Shown in pieces: positions 1 to 8,800 of a stretch of DNA of 51,824 nucleotides. The number at the start of each line of letters is the position of its first letter. Within the stretch, counting starts at the first letter, position 1. This DNA comes from SAR202 cluster bacterium (GTDB lineage Bacteria > Chloroflexota > Dehalococcoidia > Lucifugimonadales > UBA826). The notes under the pieces were generated by a model, which worked only from the letters and a program-made list of their open reading frames with translations, had not been told where the DNA came from and searched no databases. The translations under genes were made by a program, and so were the position numbers. Location: NCBI GenBank assembly GCA_022447825.1, contig JAKUTY010000010.1, forward strand, positions 1 to 51,824. Direction: 5' to 3'.

Positions 1-89
1 TGTAGCTCTTTCTTACTTGAACCAAACCCAGCTCTTCGTAGTAGGTGAGCTCTTAATTCATATTCTTGTTTATCAGAGACTACCATCAT
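1..89 (-). CDS. DUF1800 family protein, N-terminal fragment cut by window edge
   Basis: Reading the minus strand from an ATG at 89 gives 29 residues that run off the left edge without a stop. Residues 14-23 read AHLLRRAGFG, followed by SSKKEL, which matches almost exactly the N-terminus of the complete DUF1800 protein at 7259-8662 (AHLLRRAGFGASPKEL). A second ATG follows directly, and an AGG lies 5 bases upstream of the first. No signal peptide is visible. It is therefore a second DUF1800 paralogue; only its first few percent is visible. The molecular function of DUF1800 is unknown; the genes usually travel with DUF1501 genes, so a DUF1501 partner may lie beyond the edge. Confidence 0.75.
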   Translation of the reverse strand, partial: MMVVSDKQEYELRAHLLRRAGFGSSKKEL

Positions 90-196
90 TTCAACCTGAT
101 TGAATTAATTTGATCGTAATTAAATCACATAGTTTCAGATTGCCGTAATATATCAGAAGCATTAGTAATAAGGAAATTGTGACTAATAATGATAGA

Positions 197-272
197 TGGT
201 GGAGCTGGCGAGAATCGAACTCGCTACCTCTTCAATGCCATTGAAGCGCTCTCCCAAATGAGCTACAGCCCC
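197..272 (-). tRNA. tRNA-Ala (anticodon GGC)
   Basis: The minus strand folds into a full cloverleaf of 76 bases: acceptor GGGGCTG pairing with CAGCTCC (one G-U), D-arm with AGCTCATTTGGGAGAGC, anticodon stem CTTCA/TGAAG with loop ATGGCAT (anticodon GGC, Ala), T-arm GCGAG-TTCGATT-CTCGC, and an encoded 3' CCA. A TATAAT on the minus strand (290-295) sits at the right distance to start transcription just before the tRNA, though no good -35 is seen. Confidence 0.97.
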
Positions 273-362
273 ACATGATGTAAGTGGGTATTATACAATG
301 AATTTGTTCCTATATATGTGATTTTGTAGCAAAATTATGGGTAAGTACTTGCAAACAAAAGA

Positions 363-998
363 TTAGATATCTATACCAAGCAGGTTGATAAATGACTTCT
401 TTTGATCTTCACTCATCTCATCAAAAATCGGAACCAGCATCTCAGTCACTGGAAAATCAGCAAACTCCGGAGATGGTATCTGCATAGATGCCGCTATATT
501 GTGAAGTCCATTGCCTTCCTCTGAACCTGCCATCAATGGGCCACGTACAGTTTCAGGAAAATACAATTCTGAAGGCTGCACTTCACCGTATGGGTCTTCA
601 TTCCCAAGATACCTCTCTATTGCCTGACGCATTAAAACTTCACCTTCAGCGCGCTTTAGCTTCCCTTCAGCACCATAAAAAGCACCAGACTGGTTACACA
701 ATGCAGCCCAGCGTGCACGTATGTGAAAGCCAGGAATCGCAAGCGCTTCCTCCGGTTCTCCATCACCACCAGTTATTTCACCATTCCTAACCATGATGTA
801 ATAACCACACTGTGTGCGCCCATTTTTCATTAATCGATCTGGGGGATAGGTATAGCGTTCAGTGAAGGCCCATTCAAAATCAACAGGTAAGTCTGCTGCC
901 TTAAGAATTTTTACAGCTGCTGCAGCGCAGGCCTCACCCCATTCTTTAGACCCAAATTCGCCTTCTTTTTTTAAGGTCGAAATATCGATAATGTACAT
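363..998 (-). CDS. hypothetical protein, G+C-rich outlier
   Basis: A 211-residue soluble protein that I do not recognise. There is no signal peptide or membrane segment. It contains an acidic central stretch around residues 70-85 and two cysteines (in TQCGYY and AALCNQ). The start is supported by a GGAGG about 6 bases upstream of the ATG. Coding strength looks real: a full-length open frame with an SD. It stands alone between tRNA-Ala and a divergent membrane protein gene. Its base composition is unusual here: two sampled 60-base stretches are about 50-52% G+C against roughly one third in neighbouring genes, which may mean recent acquisition or strong constraint. No function can be assigned. 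Confidence 0.7.
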   Translation of the reverse strand: MYIIDISTLKKEGEFGSKEWGEACAAAAVKILKAADLPVDFEWAFTERYTYPPDRLMKNGRTQCGYYIMVRNGEITGGDGEPEEALAIPGFHIRARWAALCNQSGAFYGAEGKLKRAEGEVLMRQAIERYLGNEDPYGEVQPSELYFPETVRGPLMAGSEEGNGLHNIAASMQIPSPEFADFPVTEMLVPIFDEMSEDQKKSFINLLGIDI

Positions 999-1085
999 AA
1001 TATTCCTCCAGCTACACCAATTAATGAGTCTAATAATTTAAAAACAATGTGATAAGTGTACTGAAAATTAGACTTATTTAAACGC

Positions 1086-1499
1086 TTGAAACAGGATTTA
1101 GAAAAAACTATTTTGATTCAGTATTGGTATTATGAACTTATGAATGGGTGGAAAGTAATTAAAATCTTACTACTTGGAAGCTTTGCAGGCTGTATAACCA
1201 GTTCTGCTTTTATTTTTGTTAGTAACATACTAACGAAAGACTCAAATTTAGACTTATGGGAATTTGGTGTCACCTTGAGTGTTCCGGTTCTTGTTACACT
1301 AACTTTTTTCATAACAACTAAAGTGAAATTTATTGTTCTGTTGCCTATAACCTACCTAACTTTGTTCATTCCCACTTTAGGCGCAGCATTTGGCTCGTCT
1401 GGTTCAGAACCGTTCTGGCAGTTTTCTATGTTGGGGTTATTAGGCGGTCTAGTTTGGAGCATACCTTTCGCTCTATGGTCAGGTCTAAGAACACGATAA
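1086..1499 (+). CDS. small integral membrane protein (four TM)
   Basis: 137 residues with four hydrophobic segments (about residues 22-47, 56-75, 80-103 and 112-132) joined by short loops, so almost the whole protein is membrane embedded. The first frame-compatible start is a TTG at 1086 with no clear SD; ATG at 1140 (residue 19) is an alternative that keeps all four segments. No family is recognised. It is followed by another membrane protein gene 137 bases downstream. Confidence 0.55.
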   Translation: MKQDLEKTILIQYWYYELMNGWKVIKILLLGSFAGCITSSAFIFVSNILTKDSNLDLWEFGVTLSVPVLVTLTFFITTKVKFIVLLPITYLTLFIPTLGAAFGSSGSEPFWQFSMLGLLGGLVWSIPFALWSGLRTR

Positions 1500-1636
1500 T
1501 TTATATAACTAACCTTAAACTCAACTCTTTAAAACAAAATAAATCCCACTATCCATTATTCAAAAAGATCGCTAGAAATACATAGATTCGCCGATTCCAT
1601 TATGAAATGATATAAACAATATCACGGAGGTGAATA

Positions 1637-2263
1637 ATGAATTCAAAAGTTACAGGTATTATGTTGATATTGGGTCCAATTCTAACTATGGGTGTTTGGC
1701 TTTCAGGTTTGGTTCCAGACACAGAAAATATTCCACCATCTCAGGCTATTGTGGGAATATTGGCTGACAAAAATATAGTCATAATGGGTTCAATCCTTCA
1801 GATTTTTGGAGTCATACTTATGTTCACTGGACTTTATTATCTAACAAAGTCATTGAAAGGTGATAATACAGTAAGCAATCAATTGGCAGAAATAAGCGGG
1901 TTATTACTCCTACTTATTGTACCTATATGGGTCGTATTTATGGGCTCATGGATATCAGCAATAGATGCCGCTGAACAATTTGGAAATGATGTTGGTGCAA
2001 CAATAATAGCTTCTTCTACTATGTTCGAAATGGGTGGAATGTTGCTAATAATTGGAACATTTATTTTAGGAATATCACTCATTCTTCTAAAAAAGTATAA
2101 AGGAATTATTGGAGCACTATTTATTATCACATCGTTATGTGCTTTCATCGATATGATGCTTAACATTGAGATTTTAGCTATTGTAGGATGGCTGGGAATG
2201 TTTCTGACGACATTAATAGTAGGCATATTAACTACAATCCAAAAAGAGAATCAACCTGAATAA
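1637..2263 (+). CDS. DUF4386-like membrane protein
   Basis: 208 residues with about six membrane segments beginning right at the N-terminus (VTGIMLILGPILTMGVWLSG). The pattern of an N-terminal helix, a short polar loop, a hydrophobic block and a final helical pair resembles the DUF4386 family of bacterial membrane proteins of unknown function; the assignment rests on architecture rather than a signature motif. A strong SD, GGAGGTG, lies 4 bases before the ATG. A perfect 15-bp inverted repeat follows 33 bases after the stop. Confidence 0.55.
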   Translation: MNSKVTGIMLILGPILTMGVWLSGLVPDTENIPPSQAIVGILADKNIVIMGSILQIFGVILMFTGLYYLTKSLKGDNTVSNQLAEISGLLLLLIVPIWVVFMGSWISAIDAAEQFGNDVGATIIASSTMFEMGGMLLIIGTFILGISLILLKKYKGIIGALFIITSLCAFIDMMLNIEILAIVGWLGMFLTTLIVGILTTIQKENQPE

Positions 2264-2296
2264 TCAATTATTCCGACGCTAAAAACGTTGCCTGAA

Positions 2297-2342
2297 TAGT
2301 CTAGCCAAAACAAATATATAAATGTCAGTTTTGGCTAGACTA
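2297..2342. repeat. perfect 15-bp inverted repeat, possible stem-loop
   Basis: Arms TAGTCTAGCCAAAAC (2297-2311) and GTTTTGGCTAGACTA (2328-2342) are perfect reverse complements separated by 16 bases. It lies between the DUF4386-like gene and the fused CoA-transferase gene. A hairpin here could end transcription of the upstream gene, but there is no T-run on either side, so a protein-binding site or remnant of a small element is equally possible. Confidence 0.6.
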
Positions 2343-2418
2343 GGTAATTCTGCATATAACAACAAAACATGCTATCAATAAAGTGGTAAAATCCGACCTT
2401 ATATAATCGGAGCATATA

Positions 2419-4695
2419 GTGACTAGTCCATTCTCAGGCATCAGAATATTAGATTTAAGCCAAAACACTGTTGGCAGCTATACAGCTTTACTTCTATGCG
2501 ATATGGGCGCAGAAGTAATAAAAATTGAATCTGAAGAAAATACTACAGATCCAAATGATAGATTTTTCAACAGGGGTAAAAAAAGTATCTCACTTGATGT
2601 AACTGATCAATCAAAAAGAAATGAACTACACGATTTAATAAAATCTGCCGATGTCCTAATTTCCACTCGCCTAATTGACAACGCAAAAAATTTAAAATTA
2701 GACTACGATCAAATTAAAAAGGAAAATCCCTATCTAATCTATTGCTCTATCCCTCCTTATGGAGATTCAGGTCCAATGGCCAATATTCCAGGAGACGATG
2801 GAACTGTAGGAACTTATACAGGGATTCACGAAGGACAAGGAGGGGAAGTAGGTTCCCCTATTTATGTACAAGTTCCATTTGTAGATTATGGAACAGCATT
2901 TACAGCATCATTAGCAATCTCTGCTGCACTATTAGAAAGAGAATCTAGCGGTAAAGGACAAAAAGTAGAAGTCCCCATGTACGCTGGATCAGGAGCTATG
3001 CAAGCCACAAGCTTTATAATAGGTGACGACATAACTACTCCTCCAAGAAATTCCCGCCCCGCCAAAGGATTACCCATATACAGACTCTATGAATGTAGTG
3101 ACTCTTGGTTATTCATGGCATGCGGAAATAATGTTTTTTGGAACAAACTTTGCATAGCTTTAGAGTTATATGAATTAATAGACGATGAAAGATTTGCAAA
3201 TGCACCATGGGGAATAGCATTAGAACGATGGGACGATCTTTCAAACATATTAGAACCCATTTTTGCATCCAATACTAGAGAACATTGGGTCAACCACTTA
3301 AGAGAAAACGATATTCCATGTGGCCCTGCTGAAACAAGAGAATGGTACAAATCTCATCCACAAGTAATTTACAATCAAAATTTACTAGAAATTGAAGATC
3401 CAAAATTAGGAAAAACTATTCAACCTGCCCCTCCAATAAAAATGTATAAAACACCTGCAGAACCACAAGGTGCTGCACCTTTATTTGGAGAGCACAACCA
3501 AATTTTAAATCAATTAAAACCTATCAATAAAACTGGAAAAAATATTACGCTTTCTCACCCTCTAGATGGAATAAAAGTTCTAGATCTCACTGGATATATA
3601 GCCGGAGCTTATGGAACTACAATGCTTTCTGACCTTGGTGCAGAAGTATTAAAAGTTGAATCTTTTGCTGGTGATGGATTCAGGCAAAATAGCGCCGCAT
3701 TTCAAGGATGGAACCAAGGAAAACGAGGTGCAATATTTAATCTTAAAACTCCTGAAGGAATGAAAATTTTCCACCAATTATTAGAAGAAGCAGATGTGGT
3801 TACGGAAAATTACAGGGGTGGAATTGCAAAAAAGTTAGGCGTTGATTACGAAAGCTTAACAAAAATTAATCCCAAAATAATTTACTCCACCGTAAATGGA
3901 TATGGATTATCAGGTCCATACAGTAATTACCCAGCATTTGATCCACTAATTCAAGCTCAAAGTGGGTTGATGAGAAATCAAGGAGGAGATGGGCCTCCTG
4001 TATTCTTAAGAATTGCGGCATCAGATTATTCTTCAGCGATTCTCTCGGCTTATGGGATTGTAGCAGCACTTTACTACAGAGAAGTTCATGGCGTAGGCCA
4101 AAACTTAGAAATTTCTCTAGTCAATTCCTCATTTGCTTATCAAGCAGCAGAATATTTCTCGTACCCAAACAAAGAAGAACAAAAACGTTTAGGAACCTTA
4201 GGACAATCTTGTGACTATAGGCTATACCAAACTAGTGACGGCTGGATATTTCTTTCGTGTAGGAAAGATGTTGATTGGGAAAAATTATCGAATGTATTAA
4301 ATCTTCCAAATTTAATAGAATTTAAAGATTCTAATTTAAGATATGCCAATGACAGCAAAATCAATCAAATCCTAGAAGAAAAATTTAAAACTGATACTGT
4401 GGACTCATGGATCAAACTATTACAACAATCAGAAATCATGTGTGCTCCAAATAAAATCATTAGAACTTTACATGACGATCCACAAGCACATGCTATAGGT
4501 ATTTCAACAGAAGTAGATTCTTTTAATATAGGTCGCATTAAACTACAGGGACTTCCATTTCAATTCTCTAGAACTCCCGGTAAATTAGATCTTCCTGCGC
4601 CAGCTCATGGTGAACATACAGATGAAGTTTTAATAGAATTAGGTTATTCAGAAGAGCAAATTGAAGATTTCAGATCTAGAAATGTGGTAGGCTAA
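2419..4695 (+). CDS. fused double CaiB/BaiF family CoA-transferase
   Basis: 758 residues made of two complete class III CoA-transferase domains in tandem (about 1-365 and 380-755), where typical members have one domain of about 400 residues working as interlocked dimers. Each half starts with the family pattern (GIRILDLSQN.. and GIKVLDLTGY..) followed by the GAEVxKxES signature, and each keeps the Asp expected for catalysis (D156 in FVDYGTA, D536 in ASDYSSA). These enzymes move CoA from an acyl-CoA to a carboxylic acid; the substrate cannot be read from sequence. GTG start chosen because GGAG lies 6 bases upstream. An Xre regulator gene follows 30 bases downstream. The two-gene CaiB set at the right end of the window looks like a split counterpart. 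Confidence 0.92.
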   Translation: MTSPFSGIRILDLSQNTVGSYTALLLCDMGAEVIKIESEENTTDPNDRFFNRGKKSISLDVTDQSKRNELHDLIKSADVLISTRLIDNAKNLKLDYDQIKKENPYLIYCSIPPYGDSGPMANIPGDDGTVGTYTGIHEGQGGEVGSPIYVQVPFVDYGTAFTASLAISAALLERESSGKGQKVEVPMYAGSGAMQATSFIIGDDITTPPRNSRPAKGLPIYRLYECSDSWLFMACGNNVFWNKLCIALELYELIDDERFANAPWGIALERWDDLSNILEPIFASNTREHWVNHLRENDIPCGPAETREWYKSHPQVIYNQNLLEIEDPKLGKTIQPAPPIKMYKTPAEPQGAAPLFGEHNQILNQLKPINKTGKNITLSHPLDGIKVLDLTGYIAGAYGTTMLSDLGAEVLKVESFAGDGFRQNSAAFQGWNQGKRGAIFNLKTPEGMKIFHQLLEEADVVTENYRGGIAKKLGVDYESLTKINPKIIYSTVNGYGLSGPYSNYPAFDPLIQAQSGLMRNQGGDGPPVFLRIAASDYSSAILSAYGIVAALYYREVHGVGQNLEISLVNSSFAYQAAEYFSYPNKEEQKRLGTLGQSCDYRLYQTSDGWIFLSCRKDVDWEKLSNVLNLPNLIEFKDSNLRYANDSKINQILEEKFKTDTVDSWIKLLQQSEIMCAPNKIIRTLHDDPQAHAIGISTEVDSFNIGRIKLQGLPFQFSRTPGKLDLPAPAHGEHTDEVLIELGYSEEQIEDFRSRNVVG

Positions 4696-4725
4696 CGAAT
4701 AATACTATTTAGCACCTACACCCAA

Positions 4726-5082
4726 ATGAATGAAAAAAAACGTTATTCTGATTTAGCAAACTTAGTTTCTTCAACCCGTAAAATACATGGCCTATCGCAA
4801 AGAAAACTGTCTGCACTTTTAGGAATGAGCAACAGTTACGCTACACATTTAGAAAGTGGAAACATTCAACCTACCGTTGAAACATTGCACAAAATCTCAG
4901 AAATCCTTGAATTACCTTATTCAAAATTAGCTGTTCTAGCTAACTATATTGACTCTAAAAACAACAATAATTTACAAAGACTAGAAAGATTGAGCGACCT
5001 CACAGATGACGAACTTAACTCTGTATTAGATTATGCCGAATTTGTTCGATCTAGAAGACTAGACAGGTCGACTTTTAGTTAA
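4726..5082 (+). CDS. Xre-type helix-turn-helix regulator
   Basis: 118 residues. Residues 10-65 form an Xre/Cro HTH: GLSQRKLSALLGMSNSYATH contains the two DNA-contact helices, followed by LESGNIQPTVETLHKISEIL. The C-terminal part (LSDLTDDELNSVLDYAEFV) is an amphipathic segment often seen in short Xre regulators. It starts 30 bases after the fused CoA-transferase gene and is probably on the same transcript, so control of that gene is a reasonable guess. No clear SD. The stop codon overlaps the stop of the opposing NHL gene in a shared TTAA. Confidence 0.85.
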   Translation: MNEKKRYSDLANLVSSTRKIHGLSQRKLSALLGMSNSYATHLESGNIQPTVETLHKISEILELPYSKLAVLANYIDSKNNNNLQRLERLSDLTDDELNSVLDYAEFVRSRRLDRSTFS

Positions 5083-6086
5083 GTAGTAAACAAGATAGGG
5101 TTTCGCATTTCAGGTGCAATTTGCTCCTTAGATAACTCAACAGCATCTTTTTTATAAATCTGTATTCGATGATTTCCATAATCTAAAATAAAAAGCCTAA
5201 ACTCATCATCTACTTTTACCATCATGGGAGCATTTAATCTCTGAGTTTTCTCAAAATCAGCCATTGATCTCAATCTCAATGTAACTGCATTAGCTAAAAT
5301 GTATTGCTGTCCAGACGGTGACAAAGTTGCATTCCCATGGAAACTTTGAATATATTTTAAATCTTTATTAAACAACTGAACTCGATCATTCTCAGCGTCA
5401 CTTACATAAATGTCTCCATGATTATCGACAGTAACAGCTGTAGGTCTTTTAAATTGACCTTTTTCAGAGCCAGAACTTCCTAATGAAAGAATAAAATTAC
5501 CTTCTTGATCAAATTTTTGTACGCGATCATTTCTCCAATCAGCCACATACAAATTCCCTAGTTGATCGACACTTATGCCCCATGGCATATCAAATTGACC
5601 ATCTCCTGTACCATGTTCACCGATTGATTGTAAGAATTTCCCGTCTCTAGTAAATTTTTGAATCCTGTGATTCATGGTGTCAGAAATAAAAATATTCCCT
5701 TCTAAATCAAATGCCAAACTAGAAGGTCGATTCAATTGACCTTCATCAGACCCTGATTCACCCCATGTTTCAATATGTTCACCATCTTTGTTCATAATAA
5801 CTAAACAATCTTTGGCCTCATCAGAAACATATAAATTTTCTTCATCATCCACTAGTAATCCCGCTGGCCACTGAAATAAATCAGTACCACCACGAACACC
5901 TAAGTTTTCATCCTCCCAATTCAAAACTCTGATCTGAGTACCTAATCCACCTTTAGTCAAGATATATATGTTTTCTTTACCAAAACCAATATCAACAGGA
6001 GCAGTAGTAACTCGACGTTGTCCAAGAGTCATGTAATAAGGAAACCCTGATCTTAATAAATCATATGGAATTGAAGTGGTAGTCAT
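5079..6086 (-). CDS. NHL-repeat beta-propeller protein
   Basis: 335 residues with a run of NHL repeats (about residues 65-255): the unit G.LN/DxP.xxxxDxxGNxYVxDxxNxRVQKF occurs at least four times, e.g. GNLYVADWRNDRVQKF and GDIYVSDAENDRVQLF, with a final partial blade (FILDYGNHRIQIY). Such proteins fold into six-bladed propellers used for binding or lyase/lactonase chemistry. No signal peptide is present, unlike many bacterial NHL proteins. AAGGAG precedes the ATG. It is the last gene of the DUF1800-DUF1501-NHL unit, 11 bases after DUF1501, suggesting a shared job. Function unknown. Confidence 0.85.
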   Translation of the reverse strand: MTTTSIPYDLLRSGFPYYMTLGQRRVTTAPVDIGFGKENIYILTKGGLGTQIRVLNWEDENLGVRGGTDLFQWPAGLLVDDEENLYVSDEAKDCLVIMNKDGEHIETWGESGSDEGQLNRPSSLAFDLEGNIFISDTMNHRIQKFTRDGKFLQSIGEHGTGDGQFDMPWGISVDQLGNLYVADWRNDRVQKFDQEGNFILSLGSSGSEKGQFKRPTAVTVDNHGDIYVSDAENDRVQLFNKDLKYIQSFHGNATLSPSGQQYILANAVTLRLRSMADFEKTQRLNAPMMVKVDDEFRLFILDYGNHRIQIYKKDAVELSKEQIAPEMRNPILFTT

Positions 6087-6097
6087 AAAAAAACTCC

Positions 6098-7240
6098 TTA
6101 ACTATTTTTAAAAGGATGAATTTGTTCAAAATTTCCATATACTACTGGAGATGCTTCTAATCCCATCCATTGCTCTAAGACTGTTCCGTAAATTCCTCTA
6201 AAATCAATAGTATGTTCTAAGTCTTCTCCTTTTGCCCATTTATCAGGCTCAAGTGAAGGGTATTCAGAATATAATCCACCAACAACAGGTTTTCCTACTA
6301 AATATGCTCCACCACCAGAACCATGATCTGTTCCTGAACCATTGTCCGCAATACGTCTACCAAATTCAGAGAAAATCAACATAACAACATTATCATCTGC
6401 ATCATGTTCTTCTAAGTCAGCAAAGAAGTCATTCACAGCTCTTGAAAGATCTCTAAATAATCCTGGCTGACTAGGTAATTGGTTAGCATGAGTATCATAC
6501 CCACCTTGTTGAGTATAAAAAACTCTAGTACCTAAATCTGCTGTATGAACTCTAGCCACATCTCTCAATGATTTTGCTATTTGGCTATCACCATATTCAA
6601 CAGTTGATTCATATTTTTCAGGAGCTACTTTTATCAAATCTGCACCACTTATTACGTCACTTCCTGTTCGTGACAAATAATCCATCACAGGACCTGAACC
6701 TATAGCTTGTGCATACATATCTTTAAATATTTTCAAAGCTTTATCTCTTTGATCTTCAGCAGCCAAACCACTCATCAATCCATACTCATCCAAATTAGAA
6801 ACACTAGTAACTGGAACGCCAGCTTTTGACATAGCTCTAGGAAGACCAACCCCAAAATTAACACCAGTCAGTGGATTTTCTTTCCCTGGATCCAATTGCT
6901 CAAGTACAGACCCTAACCAACCAACAGTTGAAATTTCATTGGGAGTACAAGTATGCATTATATCCATTCCTCTGAAATGGCTTCTATTTGAATCTGGATA
7001 TCCAATTCCTTGTACAACGGCAACCATTCCCCGGTCATATAACTCTTTAAATGGAGCCATTTCTGGATGCCATCCCAAAGTATTATCAAGAGGTAACACA
7101 TCCTCAGGAGCAATATTTAAAAATTTTCTATTGTCGTAATACCTTTTATTGCTATAAGGAACCAAGGTATTCATAAAATCATTGCCACCAGACAATTGAA
7201 CTACTACAAATACAGGATCTTTTTTAGTTACTGTTGTCAT
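6098..7240 (-). CDS. DUF1501 family protein
   Basis: 380 residues. The N-terminal block VVQLSGGNDFMNTLVPY is the DUF1501 hallmark, and the C-terminal FSEFGRR and TDHGSGGG motifs correspond to the conserved metal-site-like region of this family, which belongs to the alkaline phosphatase/sulfatase-like fold. Most members begin with a Tat signal peptide; this one starts only 11 residues before the core and has none, so a cytoplasmic location is implied. It sits 18 bases downstream of the DUF1800 gene, the standard partner in many bacteria. The reaction is unknown. Confidence 0.9.
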   Translation of the reverse strand: MTTVTKKDPVFVVVQLSGGNDFMNTLVPYSNKRYYDNRKFLNIAPEDVLPLDNTLGWHPEMAPFKELYDRGMVAVVQGIGYPDSNRSHFRGMDIMHTCTPNEISTVGWLGSVLEQLDPGKENPLTGVNFGVGLPRAMSKAGVPVTSVSNLDEYGLMSGLAAEDQRDKALKIFKDMYAQAIGSGPVMDYLSRTGSDVISGADLIKVAPEKYESTVEYGDSQIAKSLRDVARVHTADLGTRVFYTQQGGYDTHANQLPSQPGLFRDLSRAVNDFFADLEEHDADDNVVMLIFSEFGRRIADNGSGTDHGSGGGAYLVGKPVVGGLYSEYPSLEPDKWAKGEDLEHTIDFRGIYGTVLEQWMGLEASPVVYGNFEQIHPFKNS

Positions 7241-7258
7241 TTCTGTTCCCCTTTTCTA

Positions 7259-8662
7259 CTATGCGAATTGATATTCTCGAGTTGATAGTATCAATTGAAC
7301 CATTCGAGCAATATACTCGTTATTTAATTCAATTGATGCATCATTAGTTAAATCTAAATCTCCAACTGCCTCAGCATATTCATTCAATGCATCATATGCT
7401 TGTTTTCCTAACTCAAAAGGTCCGATAATTTCCAAACATTTGTCTAGCAATTCAGAAGATTTCACATGATCTCCTAATCTAGAAATAATGTCGGATAACC
7501 CCGGAACAGACAAATCATTAAATTGATTAACTGCAAAATTAACTCTTTCATTCAAAGTGCCCCCATCAATCCATTCATGTCCTGTGTGCCAACCTTCAAC
7601 AGTAGGGGGATTCATTAATGCTTGGCCCATTACAGAACCTATTCCATATAATTTCCCAACCTCTTCACCTTGTTTAGGCATGATTCCATAAGTACCGGTT
7701 AGCTTTAAAGTACCAGCAATTAATTCACATGGGTTTTTAACTTTTTTATACATAGAATCTTTAAAAAATTCAGAGTTAAACATAAATCTTAACAATGGAA
7801 GCATCTCACCATCATTGCTCATCAATACATCAATCATTTGATCAATGGCTTCAGGGTTTCGTGGAGGCTCAATGTTCCAAGCAGGAATTTGAGGTTCATC
7901 TTCAACAAAGAAATTGTACAAATGCCTGCAAATAAATAAGGCTGTAGCACGCTCTTCACAGATAATATCGATAATATCTTCGCCGTTAAAGTCACCGGTT
8001 CGACCTAAAAATGTTTTTTCTCCAAAATCATGGTCTGATTTATCAAAAACAAACTTAGTCTCATAATTCCCATATGGATATAAGGGTAAAGGCTGCTCAA
8101 AAGTCCATCCAGTAAATGCTCGTGAGGCCTGTTTTATATCCTCTTCTGAGTAATTTCCAACACCCATTGAGAATAATTCCAAAAGCTCTCTGCCCCAATT
8201 TTCATTAGGCTGATCTGAGTGATTTTCACAATTATCCAACCAATAATTCATGGCGGGGTCTTTAGCTAAATCATTTAAAATTTGCTTAATATTAGATAAA
8301 CCATTTTTTCTAAATGTTTCAATTTGCTCTATTTGAGAAGGGGTGTGTTCACCTTTGTACCAAGCTGTTGCAAAAACATGATGCCAAAAAAGAGCAATCT
8401 TCTCTTCTAAAGGTTTTTTGGTGTTAATCATCCTCCAAATCCAAAATCCTGCATGTAGGGGATGAGTATCTGGATACCGTAATTCTGGATTATATCTTTT
8501 TATATAATCCATATTAATCTCTTCAGCCTTATCAGGATGCAAAAGATCTTCTACTATGTCCTCGTAGCTTTTGTCAGCCACTTGATCCAATTCTTTAGGA
8601 GAAGCTCCAAAACCTGCTCTCCGTAAAAGATGCGCTTTCAGTTTCAAATCATTTGAGCTCAT
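7259..8662 (-). CDS. DUF1800 family protein
   Basis: 467 residues from the ATG at 8662, chosen over an in-frame GTG four codons upstream because GGAGG (8668-8672) lies 5 bases before the ATG and would otherwise be inside the gene. Family hallmarks are AHLLRRAGFGASPKELDQ near the N-terminus, EKIALFWHHVFAT, NYWLDNCENH, WGRELLELFSMGVG with ASRAFTGWTF, and KNPCELIAG. No signal peptide. Function unknown; DUF1800 and DUF1501 genes are habitual neighbours. A good promoter lies just upstream (8719-8747), so the three-gene unit can be expressed separately from the VWA gene before it. Confidence 0.93.
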   Translation of the reverse strand: MSSNDLKLKAHLLRRAGFGASPKELDQVADKSYEDIVEDLLHPDKAEEINMDYIKRYNPELRYPDTHPLHAGFWIWRMINTKKPLEEKIALFWHHVFATAWYKGEHTPSQIEQIETFRKNGLSNIKQILNDLAKDPAMNYWLDNCENHSDQPNENWGRELLELFSMGVGNYSEEDIKQASRAFTGWTFEQPLPLYPYGNYETKFVFDKSDHDFGEKTFLGRTGDFNGEDIIDIICEERATALFICRHLYNFFVEDEPQIPAWNIEPPRNPEAIDQMIDVLMSNDGEMLPLLRFMFNSEFFKDSMYKKVKNPCELIAGTLKLTGTYGIMPKQGEEVGKLYGIGSVMGQALMNPPTVEGWHTGHEWIDGGTLNERVNFAVNQFNDLSVPGLSDIISRLGDHVKSSELLDKCLEIIGPFELGKQAYDALNEYAEAVGDLDLTNDASIELNNEYIARMVQLILSTREYQFA

Positions 8663-8718
8663 AAATACCTCCACAATACATCAATATGTCCATTTATAAT
8701 CATATTATTGTAGGCGAT

Positions 8719-8747
8719 ATTCTAGCCAAGAATCAAAAAAACGGCAA
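8719..8747 (-). promoter_or_regulatory. sigma70-type promoter for DUF1800-DUF1501-NHL unit
   Basis: On the minus strand TTGCCG (8742-8747), a 17-base spacer and TAGAAT (8719-8724) give a near-consensus promoter. It lies in the 138-base gap between the VWA gene stop and the DUF1800 start, leaving a leader of roughly 50 bases. This gap holds no convincing gene on either strand. Confidence 0.6.
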
Positions 8748-8800
8748 TGTTATGGGTTTCGAGAATTTTCAGGGCAGAATTAAAAGGGTAATTTCACTTA

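Noticed and set aside
1..998. Genomic island at tRNA-Ala
   Set aside because: No integrase, no direct repeat of the tRNA 3' end seen, and the odd gene is on the 5' side of the tRNA.
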